Below, piece after piece: positions 13,350-23,796 of a stretch of 57,348 bases of DNA; positions within the stretch are counted from its first letter, which is position 1, and every line of letters starts with the position of its first letter. A model generated the notes under the pieces. It did no database searches and was not told the origin of the DNA. It was given only the letters and a program-made list of their open reading frames with translations. The stretch covers positions 1-57,348 of the forward strand of contig JAMFSJ010000040.1 in the NCBI GenBank assembly GCA_026225255.1. Direction: 5' to 3'. A program made the position numbers and the translations under genes. Origin of the DNA: Methylacidimicrobium fagopyrum (GTDB taxonomy: Bacteria > Verrucomicrobiota > Verrucomicrobiia > Limisphaerales > UBA11358).

Positions 13350-15593
13350 ATGATTGATGCCAGCACCCAACGGGCGGAAGATGTATTCTACTCGGCGCTT
13401 GAAATGAAAAGCGTCGCGGCCCGGCGCACCTTTTTGGAACAAGCCTGCGCGGGCGACTCGCATCTGCTCGCGGCGGTGGAAAAAATGCTGGCTTCGCAAG
13501 CGGCGGTGGAACAGTTCTTTCTCGAGAGCAGCGCGGCGTTGAAACCTTCCGCCGAAATGTGCCAGCAATCATTGGCGAGCGCGGCGAATTCGGAGATCCA
13601 ACATGCCGAGGAATTATCCGTGGACGAAGAACTCGGCAAACAGATCGGGCCTTACAAGTTGTTGCAAAAAATCGGTGAAGGCGGCTGCGGCGTGGTTTAC
13701 ATGGCGGAACAGGAAATGCCGGTGCGCCGACGCGTGGCGTTGAAAATCATCAAGCTCGGGATGGACACGAAAAATGTGATCGCGCGTTTCGAGGCGGAAC
13801 GGCAGGCGCTCGCGATGATGGATCATCCGAACATCGCGCGCGTGCTGGATGCGGGCGCGACCGAAATCGGACGACCTTACTTCGTCATGGAACTCGTGCG
13901 CGGCGTCAAGATCACGACTTACTGCGATGAAAGTTGTCTGGATACGCGCCGCCGGTTGGATTTGTTCATTCAAGTGTGTCACGCGATTCAGCACGCGCAT
14001 CAGAAGGGAATTATTCATCGCGACATCAAGCCATCGAATGTGCTGGTGACGATGCTTGATGGTCAACCGATGCCGAAGGTGATTGATTTCGGGATCGCGA
14101 AAGCGACCAGCGGCGAGCGGTTGACGGATAAAACCATCTTCACCGCTTACGAACAATTTGTCGGCACGCCGGCTTACATGAGCCCGGAGCAGGCGCAGAT
14201 GAGCGCGTTGGACATTGATACGCGCAGTGATATTTACAGCCTCGGCGTGTTGCTTTACGAATTGCTCATCGGTAAAACGCCGTTTGATCAAAAGGAATTA
14301 TTGGAGTCCGGCCTCGACCAGATGCGCCGCACATTGCGCGAACAGGAGCCGCACCGGCCCTCGACGAAGCTCGATGGTTTGCGCTTGGATGAATTGACGC
14401 AAACAGCGGTGCATCGTCGCGTTGAAGCGCCGAAGTTGAAGTTGTTATTGCGCGGCGATCTGGATTGGGTCGTGATGAAAGCGTTGGAGAAAGATCGTAA
14501 TCGTCGCTATCAAACGGCCAACGGTTTGGGCATGGATGTGCAACGTTATTTGAACAATGAACCGGTCGTCGCGCGTTCGCCGAGCCGCTGGTATCGCTTC
14601 CAGAAATTAGTGCGGCGCAATAAAATCACCTTTATCGCCGCGGCTTTGGTCTCGGCTGCGTTGATCATTGGCTTGGGCACTTCCACCCAGCTTTTTTTCA
14701 AGGAACGCGAATTGCGTCGTGCCGCCGAACAAGGTCGCGCGAATGAAACGTTGCTCCGGCAACAAGCTGAGATGCGCGAAAAAATGGCGCAAGCGATCTT
14801 GCTGGTGGAACAAAATCGTTTGGAAGAAGCCGATCAACTCGTGGGCGGCGCGGCTTCGGCGGATACGGCGTTAGTCGGCGAAGCGGTGTTTCGGCCTTTG
14901 GGCGATTGGGTGGCGCTGCAAGGTCGTTGGCAGCGGGCGGCGGAATATCTTTCCATTCTCGTGAAGGTGGATCAGTTTGAAACATCGGAAATTTCCACGC
15001 TGGATCACACGAAATGTGCCGTGGCATTGATCGAATTGAATGATCGCACCGCGTATGAAGTTTTTCGGCGTGATACGGTCAAACAATTTGGCAACACCAC
15101 CGACCCAATCATCGCCGAGCGCACGGTCAAGAACAGCCTGTTATTACCGGCGGATAAAAATTTGCTTAACTCACTCGCGCCGTTGGCCGACCTCGCAGCG
15201 AAATCATTTTCGTTTCCTGAAAACGCCGCGACGGGAAATAATTCGTGGATGATGCCGTGGCGTTGCCTCTCGCTGGCGTTGATGGAATATCGGCGCGGTA
15301 ATTTCCCTGTCGCGATTGATTGGTGCAACCGCTGTCTCACTTACAATAATGACAGTCCGCCGCGCGCCGCCAGCGTCTATGCGATTCTGGCGTTGGCCTA
15401 CCATCAACTGGGTCAGACCGAAAATGCGCGCACGCAATTGACGCAAAGCCGCGAAATGATTGATAACAAATTCAAAGCCGGTTTGACGTTCGGCGACGGC
15501 GCGCAAGGATTTTGGTTTGACTGGGTCTTGGGTCAAATCCTGGAGCGCGAAGCTGGAGCGAATATTGAGGGCGCCCCGCCAACGGCGAAGTGA
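13350..15593 (+). CDS. transmembrane serine/threonine protein kinase
   Basis: 747 residues. After a ~95-residue N-terminal extension rich in Ala/Glu, the kinase domain has the P-loop IGEGGCGVVYMAEQ (about 108), the lysine strand RRVALKIIKLG (about 130), the catalytic loop IIHRDIKPSNVL (about 220), VIDFGIAKA (about 244) and GTPAYMSPEQA (about 272), so all catalytic residues are present. A single membrane helix (FIAAALVSAALIIGLG) lies near 425-445, then a basic coiled-coil-like stretch and a C-terminal domain with weak TPR-like helices (LALAYHQLGQTENARTQL). The topology suggests a cytoplasmic kinase with an external sensor. It is paired with the ECF sigma factor upstream, a known regulatory arrangement in this phylum. 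Confidence 0.93.
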   Translation: MIDASTQRAEDVFYSALEMKSVAARRTFLEQACAGDSHLLAAVEKMLASQAAVEQFFLESSAALKPSAEMCQQSLASAANSEIQHAEELSVDEELGKQIGPYKLLQKIGEGGCGVVYMAEQEMPVRRRVALKIIKLGMDTKNVIARFEAERQALAMMDHPNIARVLDAGATEIGRPYFVMELVRGVKITTYCDESCLDTRRRLDLFIQVCHAIQHAHQKGIIHRDIKPSNVLVTMLDGQPMPKVIDFGIAKATSGERLTDKTIFTAYEQFVGTPAYMSPEQAQMSALDIDTRSDIYSLGVLLYELLIGKTPFDQKELLESGLDQMRRTLREQEPHRPSTKLDGLRLDELTQTAVHRRVEAPKLKLLLRGDLDWVVMKALEKDRNRRYQTANGLGMDVQRYLNNEPVVARSPSRWYRFQKLVRRNKITFIAAALVSAALIIGLGTSTQLFFKERELRRAAEQGRANETLLRQQAEMREKMAQAILLVEQNRLEEADQLVGGAASADTALVGEAVFRPLGDWVALQGRWQRAAEYLSILVKVDQFETSEISTLDHTKCAVALIELNDRTAYEVFRRDTVKQFGNTTDPIIAERTVKNSLLLPADKNLLNSLAPLADLAAKSFSFPENAATGNNSWMMPWRCLSLALMEYRRGNFPVAIDWCNRCLTYNNDSPPRAASVYAILALAYHQLGQTENARTQLTQSREMIDNKFKAGLTFGDGAQGFWFDWVLGQILEREAGANIEGAPPTAK

Positions 15594-15869
15594 GCCAGGA
15601 AAAACCTTGGTTCTAGCGATTGAAATCAACTTCGAGACCGACGGTTGGTGTCAAAAAAGCAAACGAACTCGTGCTCGGATCGGGTCTTGACCAGCGCGTT
15701 TCCGCTCACTCTATCCTTCTCCCTAGGCGAGGGGAAACCGCACGTTAGAATCCGGCGCGCCGTCCGCTATTTAACCTGTCCAAAAACATTTTTCATCCTT
15801 TTCAAAAATAATTGGCGGAATGGGCCGGGTGATTGGCGCATGTCTTAATAGAACCCCAGTTGTTTTTAA

Positions 15870-16697
15870 ATGACTATGTTTTCACTTAAAACTGGTTTAC
15901 GGCTGAAAGGCCGTGAATCGAAATCTGCTTTCACCTTGATCGAATTATTGGTTGTCATCGCCATCATCGCCATTTTAGCCGCGATGCTCCTGCCGGCGCT
16001 GGCGAAAGCAAAAGATAAAGCCGTTCGCATCCAGTGCACGGGCAATCTGCGCCAGATGGGCGTGGCCTTGTTTAACTACGCCGGCGATAACGGTAATAAT
16101 AATAAATTGCCTTTGTATAATGGCGGATCGGTTAACTGGCCTTGGGACATTCCGTGGGATGCTGGAAATATGATGTTGGATTATATCGGCAATTCCAAAA
16201 AAACGTTTTTTGATCCCGGCACGGCATCGCGCTTTTCGGATGCTGTCAATTTTGCGAGCACTGCTAATCCGCCGGTGGATTTTTGGGATTTGAAACCGGG
16301 CGACCGTCACACGGCCGGCTATGTCTTTGCCTTCTCCGGCAGTAATTGCGTCATCAATGTCGCCGTCCAAAACAAAATCATTCTGGCGGAAACAACGCCC
16401 AATCCGGTCAGTTCTTTTTTGCCGGCAGTTACGGTGGGCGTTGCCGATCGTGAATTGTTTGGCTGTGCCACCTTATGTCCGGGGCAAGGTACAGTGCTTG
16501 CCGCCTATCGTTATACTTATAATTTTACTCAAATTCCCGGGGATGTTCGCTTTCCCGCCCAAGTAAGCGCGCATTTGAAGGGGAATTTCCCGTCCGGCGG
16601 CAATATTGGATTCAAGGATGGCCACGTGGCTTGGCGCAAATTCGAGGTCATGAATCCGATTTCCCCCGCCGGATCGGTTCCGGTTTTCTGGTGGTAA
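15870..16697 (+). CDS. type II secretion pseudopilin-like protein
   Basis: 275 residues. A short basic leader precedes [20 protein letters not shown], the prepilin peptidase recognition and N-terminal helix (cleavage expected before Phe, Glu at +5), continuing [15 protein letters not shown]. The body has the ..[20 protein letters not shown] pattern and ends with the [11 protein letters not shown] block typical of the many Verrucomicrobiota/Planctomycetes pseudopilin-like proteins. No gsp operon is nearby, so it is one of the orphan copies. It lies just before the secreted LamG genes, and an envelope or secretion role linked to them is possible but unproven. The 276 bases upstream hold no recognisable gene. 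Confidence 0.9.
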   Translation: MTMFSLKTGLRLKGRESKSAFTLIELLVVIAIIAILAAMLLPALAKAKDKAVRIQCTGNLRQMGVALFNYAGDNGNNNKLPLYNGGSVNWPWDIPWDAGNMMLDYIGNSKKTFFDPGTASRFSDAVNFASTANPPVDFWDLKPGDRHTAGYVFAFSGSNCVINVAVQNKIILAETTPNPVSSFLPAVTVGVADRELFGCATLCPGQGTVLAAYRYTYNFTQIPGDVRFPAQVSAHLKGNFPSGGNIGFKDGHVAWRKFEVMNPISPAGSVPVFWW

Positions 16698-16756
16698 TTC
16701 TTTTTTTGATCCCCATTTTGGCCCGATAGACAACCAACCCCCCCCTCAACCAAAAA

Positions 16757-19678
16757 ATGCAAACAACCATTAATCGTATTGGACGTTCCGCGCTCGTTTG
16801 GAGCTGTGCCAGCATCCTGACCCTCACGCAGTTGTCAGTTTCCGCGCAAACTCTGGTCAATCGTTACAGCTTCACTGACGATGGCACCGGCACTAACATC
16901 GTGGATTCCGTCGGTGGCACCAATGGGTATGGCACGCTGCCGAGTGGCGGTGATCTGGTAGATGTGCCAGGTCAATTAATTCTAGCCTCCAGCCTGGATC
17001 AATATGTCCAATTGCCCGTGGGAGTTTTGAGCAATTACACCGCGGTGACCATTGATTGCTGGGCGACTTTCGCCACGTTGCCGAGCGCGTGTTTCTTGTA
17101 TGGTTTCGGTGCGACCGATAATGGCGGCGCCGGGCAAAATTATATTTTCTGCCAACCCCAAAATGGACGCATCGCGATCACCGGCACCGATCCCGGCTAC
17201 ACGGGGGAGCAAGGCACGGGCGGCGCGGGTAATTTCAGCGGCTTATCACTGCACATCACCTCCGTCTATAATCCGGTGGCCGGTTACGAAGAATTTTATA
17301 CGAACGGCGTGTTGGTCTCCGCGAATAACGCTATTACCACGCCGATGTCTTCCGTAAGCAACGTGCTGAATTATATCGGTCGTTCACTTTACACCGGGGA
17401 TTCGTATATGGATGTCGAGTTGAATGAATTCCGCATCTGGAACGGCGCGTTGAATGCATTTCAAGTCGCCGGTTGCGATGTCGTCGGACCGGACACTGTC
17501 GGCGGCGCAGCGGATGCGGGCACGGTGACGAGTGTTCAATTAACCATTCCGTTCTTCCAATTAATCCAGGGCGGCAATGAATTAGGCACGGTGACCGCGC
17601 AGACGACGGCCTTTGCTTCGCCGATCACGATCACGCGGCTGGCCGCATTTTCATCCAGCAATACCAATGTCATCACGATCAATAGCACCAATCATTTGAT
17701 CCAAGCCATTGGTCAAGGCTCCGCCAATGTCATTGTTACTTATGGCAGCCTTTCAGCCACGCAAATCGTGACGGTCGTTCAACCGGCCTCGGCGTTGGCG
17801 CATCGCTATAGCTTTGGGGATACGGATAACGGTAGCGGCAATGTCGGTTCAGTGATTGTTGATTCCATCGGCGGCTCCGCCTGGAACGGCACGTTGCCGA
17901 GCGGTGGCTCGTTGACGGGCAGCCAACTGCAATTGAGTGCGGCTACCAAGCAATATGTTCAATTACCGGCGGGAGTTATCAGCAACTATAATGCGGTGAC
18001 GATCGAAGCTTGGGCGACTTTCCCGGATACCTTGCCCGGTGCGTGTTTCTTCTTCGGCTTTGGTAACACAGATGGCGGCGGACTCGGTCAGAACTATATC
18101 TATATGCAACCCTCGTCGGGACACATCGGTATCGGCGGCACCGATCCCGGCTATACCGGTGAACAGGATGCTGGCACTTATGGTAACCTGAGCACCCATA
18201 CGAATATCCATATCGCGGCGGTCTTCAATCCACAGGCCAATTGGATTGCGATTTACACGAACGGAATTCTGGCCGGGAAAAATATCGCGACCACTTGGCA
18301 GTTAAATAATGTGAGCAGCGTGCTGAACTATATCGGACGTTCACTCTACAACGGTGATTCCTACATGGACGTAAATGTGGATGAGTTCCGCATCTACAAT
18401 GGCGCCCTCACGCCCCAAGGCATTGCCATCAGTGATGTGGCCGGTGCGAATGCGATTCCGGCCGGGGTGACGAATGGTCCGGGCACGCTGCTTTCACTTT
18501 CAATTCAAGCGCCGACCACGTTGCAACCGTTGCAAACTGGCACGGTGAAATTACTCGCGAATTATAGCAGCCTGACGAACTGGGACCTCATCGGTAATAG
18601 CATCTTCGCGCCCGCCGGCTTGACGGTTTCTGTCAGCAATACGAATGTGCTGACTTATGTGAATGGCGTGCTCACCGCGGTTAATCCCGGCAAGGCTTCT
18701 GTGATCACGGTTTATCAAGGCATCACCAACACCGCAAGTATCACGGTGGCGCAATCTGTGGCGCCGGTTTTGATGCACCGTTATAGCTTCTTTAACTATC
18801 CGAATGGCACGACAATCGCCACGGATTCGATTGGCGGACTAAACGGCACATTGCAAGGCGCCGCTAATATCACAGGCGGCCAGTTGGTGTTGCCGAATAC
18901 GGCGCAAACCGCGCCCGCCCCGGATTACTTATTACTACCGAATGGCATTCTCACTAACTCGGTGAACGGCATTGGCACGAACTTCAATGATCCGGCCGTC
19001 ACCGTCGAAGCGTGGGCGTCGTTCAATGCTTCCCAAGGTTATTGGTCCGCGCTCTTTGACTTCGGCTTTACCGACGGCGGCGGCAATGGCGCGTATGATA
19101 TTCACCTCGGCCAACTCGGCGGCACGACCACGTTTGGTATTTCCGATTCGGACAATGCCAATAATCACTACCAGTCCAGTGCCAGTGGCAACCTCCGTGG
19201 CCAGACGAATGTCCACGTCGTCGTGGTCTTCAATCCGCCCGGCGGCTATATGGCTTACTACACGAATGGCGCTTTGGCTGCGATTAACAACGCCACGACC
19301 ATTTCAATGGCCGGTGTTTGGGGCGTGTTGAATAAAATCGGGGCCGATCTCTGGCCGGATCCCGGCATGCAAGGTTCCGTTTCTGAATTCCGCATCTACA
19401 ACGGCGTGTTGGCACCTAACGACGTAAAAGCCACGCAGGTGCTCGGTCAAAGCCAGGTGCTTGCCAGCACGGTGACTCTAAGCGCCATCATTTCCGGCGG
19501 CAGTGTGACGTTATCTTGGCCCGTGGCAGCGGGCTCATTCTCGCTCCAATCCAGTTCCAGTCTGACGGGCGGCACTTGGACCACGATTACTTCTCCTGTC
19601 GCGCAAGTGGTCGGCAACGTCTGGCAAATTTCCGTGCCTAACTCCGGCGGGAATCAGTTCTATCGGTTAGTCCGCTAA
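16757..19678 (+). CDS. secreted protein with three LamG domains and Ig-like linkers
   Basis: 973 residues. A signal peptide (SALVWSCASILTLTQLSVSAQ, cleavage after SAQ) is followed by three LamG/concanavalin-like modules starting near 33, 346 and 670, each opening with (H/N)RYSF and containing VT(I/V)(D/E)xWA, a YTNG turn, (V/N)YIGRSLY or a related strand, and EFRI(W/Y)NG. Bacterial Ig-like (Big_2 type) linkers separate them near 255-345 and 575-665. From about 903 comes a C-terminal tail, SGGSVTLSWPVAAGSFSLQ to QFYRLVR, shared with the next gene. No catalytic motif is seen, so polysaccharide or cell-surface binding is the likely role. It heads a three-gene same-strand block with two arabinofuranosidases. 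Confidence 0.88.
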   Translation: MQTTINRIGRSALVWSCASILTLTQLSVSAQTLVNRYSFTDDGTGTNIVDSVGGTNGYGTLPSGGDLVDVPGQLILASSLDQYVQLPVGVLSNYTAVTIDCWATFATLPSACFLYGFGATDNGGAGQNYIFCQPQNGRIAITGTDPGYTGEQGTGGAGNFSGLSLHITSVYNPVAGYEEFYTNGVLVSANNAITTPMSSVSNVLNYIGRSLYTGDSYMDVELNEFRIWNGALNAFQVAGCDVVGPDTVGGAADAGTVTSVQLTIPFFQLIQGGNELGTVTAQTTAFASPITITRLAAFSSSNTNVITINSTNHLIQAIGQGSANVIVTYGSLSATQIVTVVQPASALAHRYSFGDTDNGSGNVGSVIVDSIGGSAWNGTLPSGGSLTGSQLQLSAATKQYVQLPAGVISNYNAVTIEAWATFPDTLPGACFFFGFGNTDGGGLGQNYIYMQPSSGHIGIGGTDPGYTGEQDAGTYGNLSTHTNIHIAAVFNPQANWIAIYTNGILAGKNIATTWQLNNVSSVLNYIGRSLYNGDSYMDVNVDEFRIYNGALTPQGIAISDVAGANAIPAGVTNGPGTLLSLSIQAPTTLQPLQTGTVKLLANYSSLTNWDLIGNSIFAPAGLTVSVSNTNVLTYVNGVLTAVNPGKASVITVYQGITNTASITVAQSVAPVLMHRYSFFNYPNGTTIATDSIGGLNGTLQGAANITGGQLVLPNTAQTAPAPDYLLLPNGILTNSVNGIGTNFNDPAVTVEAWASFNASQGYWSALFDFGFTDGGGNGAYDIHLGQLGGTTTFGISDSDNANNHYQSSASGNLRGQTNVHVVVVFNPPGGYMAYYTNGALAAINNATTISMAGVWGVLNKIGADLWPDPGMQGSVSEFRIYNGVLAPNDVKATQVLGQSQVLASTVTLSAIISGGSVTLSWPVAAGSFSLQSSSSLTGGTWTTITSPVAQVVGNVWQISVPNSGGNQFYRLVR

Positions 19679-19774
19679 GCTGCGGGAAAATATCCAATCG
19701 ACAACCGCCGCGTGGTTTCCAGAAACATCGAACCACGCGGCGGCTTTGTTGAAAGATGGCTTTACAAATCTGTG

Positions 19775-22700
19775 ATGACGAAACTTCGATTCATTCTGGC
19801 AATTATTTTTCTAACCACCGCGTTAACCATTGGCACGGCGCAAACGAGCACGGTCACCATTCAAGCCAATCAACCGGCGGCGACGATTAGCTCTAACTTG
19901 TTCGGGATTTTCTTTGAAGAGATCAACATGGCGGGCGATGGCGGAATTTACGCGGAGTTAATCCGCAACCGCTCGTTCGCGGACGCCGCTACGCCGACGT
20001 CGTGGACCTTAGTCACGAACGGCACCGCCGCGGGATCATTTGGAATTGATACCTCGCTGCCATTAAGTGCGACGAATACGCAGTCACTCAAGCTGACTAA
20101 GACCAGTGGAACCGGCAGCATCGGCGCGGCCAACAATGGTTATTATGGGATCGCGCTAACTAATGGCGCGACTTATAACTTGGGTTTCTACGCCCGCGCC
20201 GCGAGCGGCTTCAGCGGCAGCATCACGGTGGCCCTTGCGAGCACCAACGGTAATAAGGTTTACGCGCAAAGCACGGTCAGTGGCCTGACGACCAATTGGC
20301 AACATTTCACGCTCTCACTCGTCCCGAATGCGACCGATACCAACGCGCAGATGGTGTTAAGTCTTTCGCAAACCGGTTCGGTCTATCTGGATTTCGTTTC
20401 ACTTTTTCCGGCGCTAACTTTTAATAATCGCACCAACGGCTTACGGCCTGATCTGGCGAACATGTTGGTAAACTTGAAGCCATCGTTCATGCGCTTTCCC
20501 GGTGGCAGTTGGGTGGACGGCACGGATCTGGCCGACGCATATCATTGGAAACTAACGGTTGGCGATCCCGCGAATCGCGTTCCCCGCAACAACGTTTGGG
20601 GTTACATGGTAGATAATGGTTTAGGCTATCACGAATATTTGCAGATGTGCGAAGACCTTGGCACCGCGCCGTTGCTCTGTCTCAACTGTGGTATCGCTGG
20701 CAGCGAATCCGTTTCCACCAATAATCTCGGCCCGTGGGTGCAGGAAGCGTTGGATGCCCTCCAATACGCCAACCGCGACACGAACACAACGTGTGGCGCG
20801 CAACGCGCCGCCAACGGTCATCCCGCGCCGTTCAATCTGCAATACATCGAAATCGGCAATGAAAACAGCGGGGCTGCTTACAATGCTAATTACGCGCCGT
20901 TCTATAACGCGATCATTGCAGCTTATCCGACGATGAACATCATCGCCGATTCGTTCGGCACCATTCCGACGACCGCGCCGGTGCAGATATTAGATGAGCA
21001 TTATTACAACAGCGCGTCTTGGTTCGCGCAGAACTCAACGCGCTATGATAGTTATAGTCGCAGCGGACCGAAAATTTTCGTCGGCGAATATGCCGTGGCC
21101 TACGACATCGGCCCCGGTTTTGCCGCGACGTTGCAGAATGCCATCGGTGAAGCCGCGTGGATGACCGGCCTGGAACGCAACTCGGACATTGTCGCGATGG
21201 CGTGCTACGCGCCGTTATTTGCCAACGTGAATAATCAGGATTGGTCGCCTAATTTAATCTACTTCAATGGCACGCAAGTTTACGGCACACCTTCGTATTA
21301 TGTGCAGCAGATGTTTAGTTATAATCGCGGCGATGTCGTATTGCCGACCACCGTCACTGGGTCGGGAAATCCACTCTATGTTTCGTCCAGCTTAGTTCAA
21401 TCATCCGGGCAGATCATCATCAAGGCCGTCAATTTTAATAACAGCACTCTGTCCGCGACGTTCAAGGTGAACGGCGTTAATTCGATCAGTCAAACGGCCA
21501 ATGTCATTCAACTTTCCGGCAACACCAGCGATACCAATTCGCTCGCTACCCCGACGCATAGTTTTCCCGTGACCAACGTCATCGTCACCGCGTCCACGAA
21601 TTTCACCGTCACACTGCCGGCGAATTCACTTTCCATTTTCCGTTTGCAGGGGAGTGGCTTTAATAGCGCGACCAATCTGCAACTGCAATTTCTGCCGTTT
21701 CTTTATGTCGGCCAGGAAGCCCCGACGACGGTCACCGGCACCATCTCCGGCCAGAATATCAACTTCGCGGGTAACTACGCGGTGACTTACGCCTCGGAGA
21801 ATCCCACGGTCGCGGTCGTGAATGGTAACGGGCTAGTCATCGGCGCGGGTGCAGGAACGACGACCATTACGGCCACCTACAATGGTTTGACTGCGACGCA
21901 ATCCGTGACCGTTTCGCCCGCGCCGGCAACGCATTTGATCCATCGTTATAGTTTTAACAGCGGCACGGCCAACGATTCAATTGGCACGGCCAACGGCACG
22001 TTTTACAACGGCAGCGGCAATGCTTCGATTGCTAACGGCCAGCTTAACTTAGTCGGCTCGTCCGGCGATTACGTGGACTTAGGAGCGGGCATCGTTACGA
22101 CCACGAACATTACGACCGGCGCGTTGACGTTGGAAGCGTGGGCGACGTTCAATCCGGCGAACGGTGCTTGGGCGCGGCTCTTCGACTTTGGAAATATTTC
22201 GGGAACTTCCGGTGGCGATTATATTTTTCTCGCGGCCAACAATGCGGCGAACGGCGGTAGTGCGCGCCTGGCCGTCACGGACACCATGCCCGGTAGCAGC
22301 GGCGAAGTTGGGTTTAATCCGAATACTCTGCTGGGACAGACGAATATTCATTTGGTCGTCGTTTTAAATCCATCGCCAACGCGTCAATTTCTGGGGCTCT
22401 ATACAAACGGCGTGCTCGCCGCGTCGGTGCCGACCGGCGGTAAATATATTGCTTCCATCACCGATGCCTTCAGTTTTCTCGGTCACTCGCTTTGGTCGGG
22501 TGACGCGTGGCTAAACGGTTCGATCAACGAATTTCGTATCTACGACGGCGAGTTAAACAAGTTTCAAATCGCCGCCAGTGATCAAGCCGGACCGGATCAA
22601 ACCAATTACAATGTTGGCACACCTACTAATATCACTTTGAACGCGGGAACCGGGCCGATCATTTTGGGCGGCACCAGCCAATTGACGGCTTATGCAAATT

Positions 22701-23770
22701 TCACCCTGGCCAGCAGTGTGAATGTTCTGGGCGATCCTAATTTAACTCTAAGTTCGGATAACTCGAATGTCTTTACCGTAAGCGCGTCTGGGCTGATCAC
22801 CGCCAATGGGATTGGCGCGGCTGATTTAATTGCCGTTTATAATTATACGAGCGGCAACACGAGCACATTTTATACAAATTCGGTGATCGTGACGGTCGCT
22901 GCCAATCCGCCGCCGGTGTTGGCGCATCGTTACAGTTTTACGGCGGATGCCAGCGATTCGATTGGTGGCACAGCGTGGAACGGCACGTTGCCAAATGGCG
23001 GCACTTATGCCAGCGGCCAACTATCATTGGCGGCGGCTAACTCGCAATATGTTCAATTGCCGTCGGGAATTTTGAATAACTATTCCGCGGTGACGATTGA
23101 AACGTGGGTCACTTTCCCCGCCGCGTTGCCGGTGAACTGTTTCTTCTACGGTTTCGGCAACACGGACAGCAGCGGTTTGGGTGAAGCTTATATTTTCTGT
23201 GCGCCGCAAGGCGGACGCATCGCGATCACCTCCGTTGATCCCGGTTATACGGGCGAGCAAAACGCTACTGGTGCCGGCAATCTTAGCCCGCAAACGAATC
23301 TTCACTTAGTCGCCGTTTACGATCCGCCCGCGGGCTATCTCTCGTTTTACACGAATGGCGTTCTGGCGGCGCAGAATAATTCTGTGACCGTGCCGCTGAG
23401 TTCGGTGAGCAGCGTGCTGAATTATATTGGCCGTTCGCTTTACAATGCTGATCCGTATCCCGATTTACGGCTTGATGAATTCCGCATCTACAACGGAGCC
23501 ATGCAGCCGAATGAAATCGCCGCGCTGCAAGTGCTCGGCCCGAATCAAATTTTAAGTTCCGCCAGCCCGGCTATCAACGCTTCTGTCGGCGGCGGTTATT
23601 TGACACTGGCGTGGCCCTTGACGGCGGATAGTTTCACACTCATGTCGCGGACGAATCTGGCCATCGGGGCGTGGGCGATGGTGCCGCAATCGCCGCAAAT
23701 TTTCGGTGATCAATGGCAAGTGGCCGTGCCCATTAGCAATAATGCCCAATATTTTCGGCTGCAACGCTGA
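19775..23770 (+). CDS. secreted GH51 alpha-L-arabinofuranosidase with two LamG modules
   Basis: 1331 residues from the ATG giving MTKLRFILAIIF, which starts a good signal peptide; the frame is open 21 codons further upstream. The N-terminal block ISSNLFGIFFEEINMAGDGG and EL(I)RNRSF is the GH51 beginning, with an inserted beta-sandwich. The (beta/alpha)8 domain shows FMRFPGGSWVDG, the acid/base Glu363 in IEIGNENSG and the nucleophile Glu438 in FVGEYAVAY. The GH51 C-terminal beta domain ends near 625 (ANSLSIFRLQ). Then come an Ig-like linker, LamG module 1 (about 725-945), another linker, and LamG module 2 (about 1050-1250). The protein closes with the common tail (GGGYLTLAWPLTADSFTL to AQYFRLQR). 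It should release terminal arabinose from arabinan or arabinoxylan, with LamG modules anchoring it to substrate or cell. Confidence 0.93.
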   Translation: MTKLRFILAIIFLTTALTIGTAQTSTVTIQANQPAATISSNLFGIFFEEINMAGDGGIYAELIRNRSFADAATPTSWTLVTNGTAAGSFGIDTSLPLSATNTQSLKLTKTSGTGSIGAANNGYYGIALTNGATYNLGFYARAASGFSGSITVALASTNGNKVYAQSTVSGLTTNWQHFTLSLVPNATDTNAQMVLSLSQTGSVYLDFVSLFPALTFNNRTNGLRPDLANMLVNLKPSFMRFPGGSWVDGTDLADAYHWKLTVGDPANRVPRNNVWGYMVDNGLGYHEYLQMCEDLGTAPLLCLNCGIAGSESVSTNNLGPWVQEALDALQYANRDTNTTCGAQRAANGHPAPFNLQYIEIGNENSGAAYNANYAPFYNAIIAAYPTMNIIADSFGTIPTTAPVQILDEHYYNSASWFAQNSTRYDSYSRSGPKIFVGEYAVAYDIGPGFAATLQNAIGEAAWMTGLERNSDIVAMACYAPLFANVNNQDWSPNLIYFNGTQVYGTPSYYVQQMFSYNRGDVVLPTTVTGSGNPLYVSSSLVQSSGQIIIKAVNFNNSTLSATFKVNGVNSISQTANVIQLSGNTSDTNSLATPTHSFPVTNVIVTASTNFTVTLPANSLSIFRLQGSGFNSATNLQLQFLPFLYVGQEAPTTVTGTISGQNINFAGNYAVTYASENPTVAVVNGNGLVIGAGAGTTTITATYNGLTATQSVTVSPAPATHLIHRYSFNSGTANDSIGTANGTFYNGSGNASIANGQLNLVGSSGDYVDLGAGIVTTTNITTGALTLEAWATFNPANGAWARLFDFGNISGTSGGDYIFLAANNAANGGSARLAVTDTMPGSSGEVGFNPNTLLGQTNIHLVVVLNPSPTRQFLGLYTNGVLAASVPTGGKYIASITDAFSFLGHSLWSGDAWLNGSINEFRIYDGELNKFQIAASDQAGPDQTNYNVGTPTNITLNAGTGPIILGGTSQLTAYANFTLASSVNVLGDPNLTLSSDNSNVFTVSASGLITANGIGAADLIAVYNYTSGNTSTFYTNSVIVTVAANPPPVLAHRYSFTADASDSIGGTAWNGTLPNGGTYASGQLSLAAANSQYVQLPSGILNNYSAVTIETWVTFPAALPVNCFFYGFGNTDSSGLGEAYIFCAPQGGRIAITSVDPGYTGEQNATGAGNLSPQTNLHLVAVYDPPAGYLSFYTNGVLAAQNNSVTVPLSSVSSVLNYIGRSLYNADPYPDLRLDEFRIYNGAMQPNEIAALQVLGPNQILSSASPAINASVGGGYLTLAWPLTADSFTLMSRTNLAIGAWAMVPQSPQIFGDQWQVAVPISNNAQYFRLQR

Positions 23771-23796
23771 GGTCTGCTTGAATCAATTTTATATTT

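Noticed and set aside
13614..14291. 225-codon reverse frame within the kinase gene
   Set aside because: Antisense to the kinase catalytic motifs, no supporting start signal or domain.
16757..23770. CRISPR-like or tandem DNA repeat array in the LamG genes
   Set aside because: The repetition is at protein-domain level, with divergent DNA between modules and no short spaced repeats.
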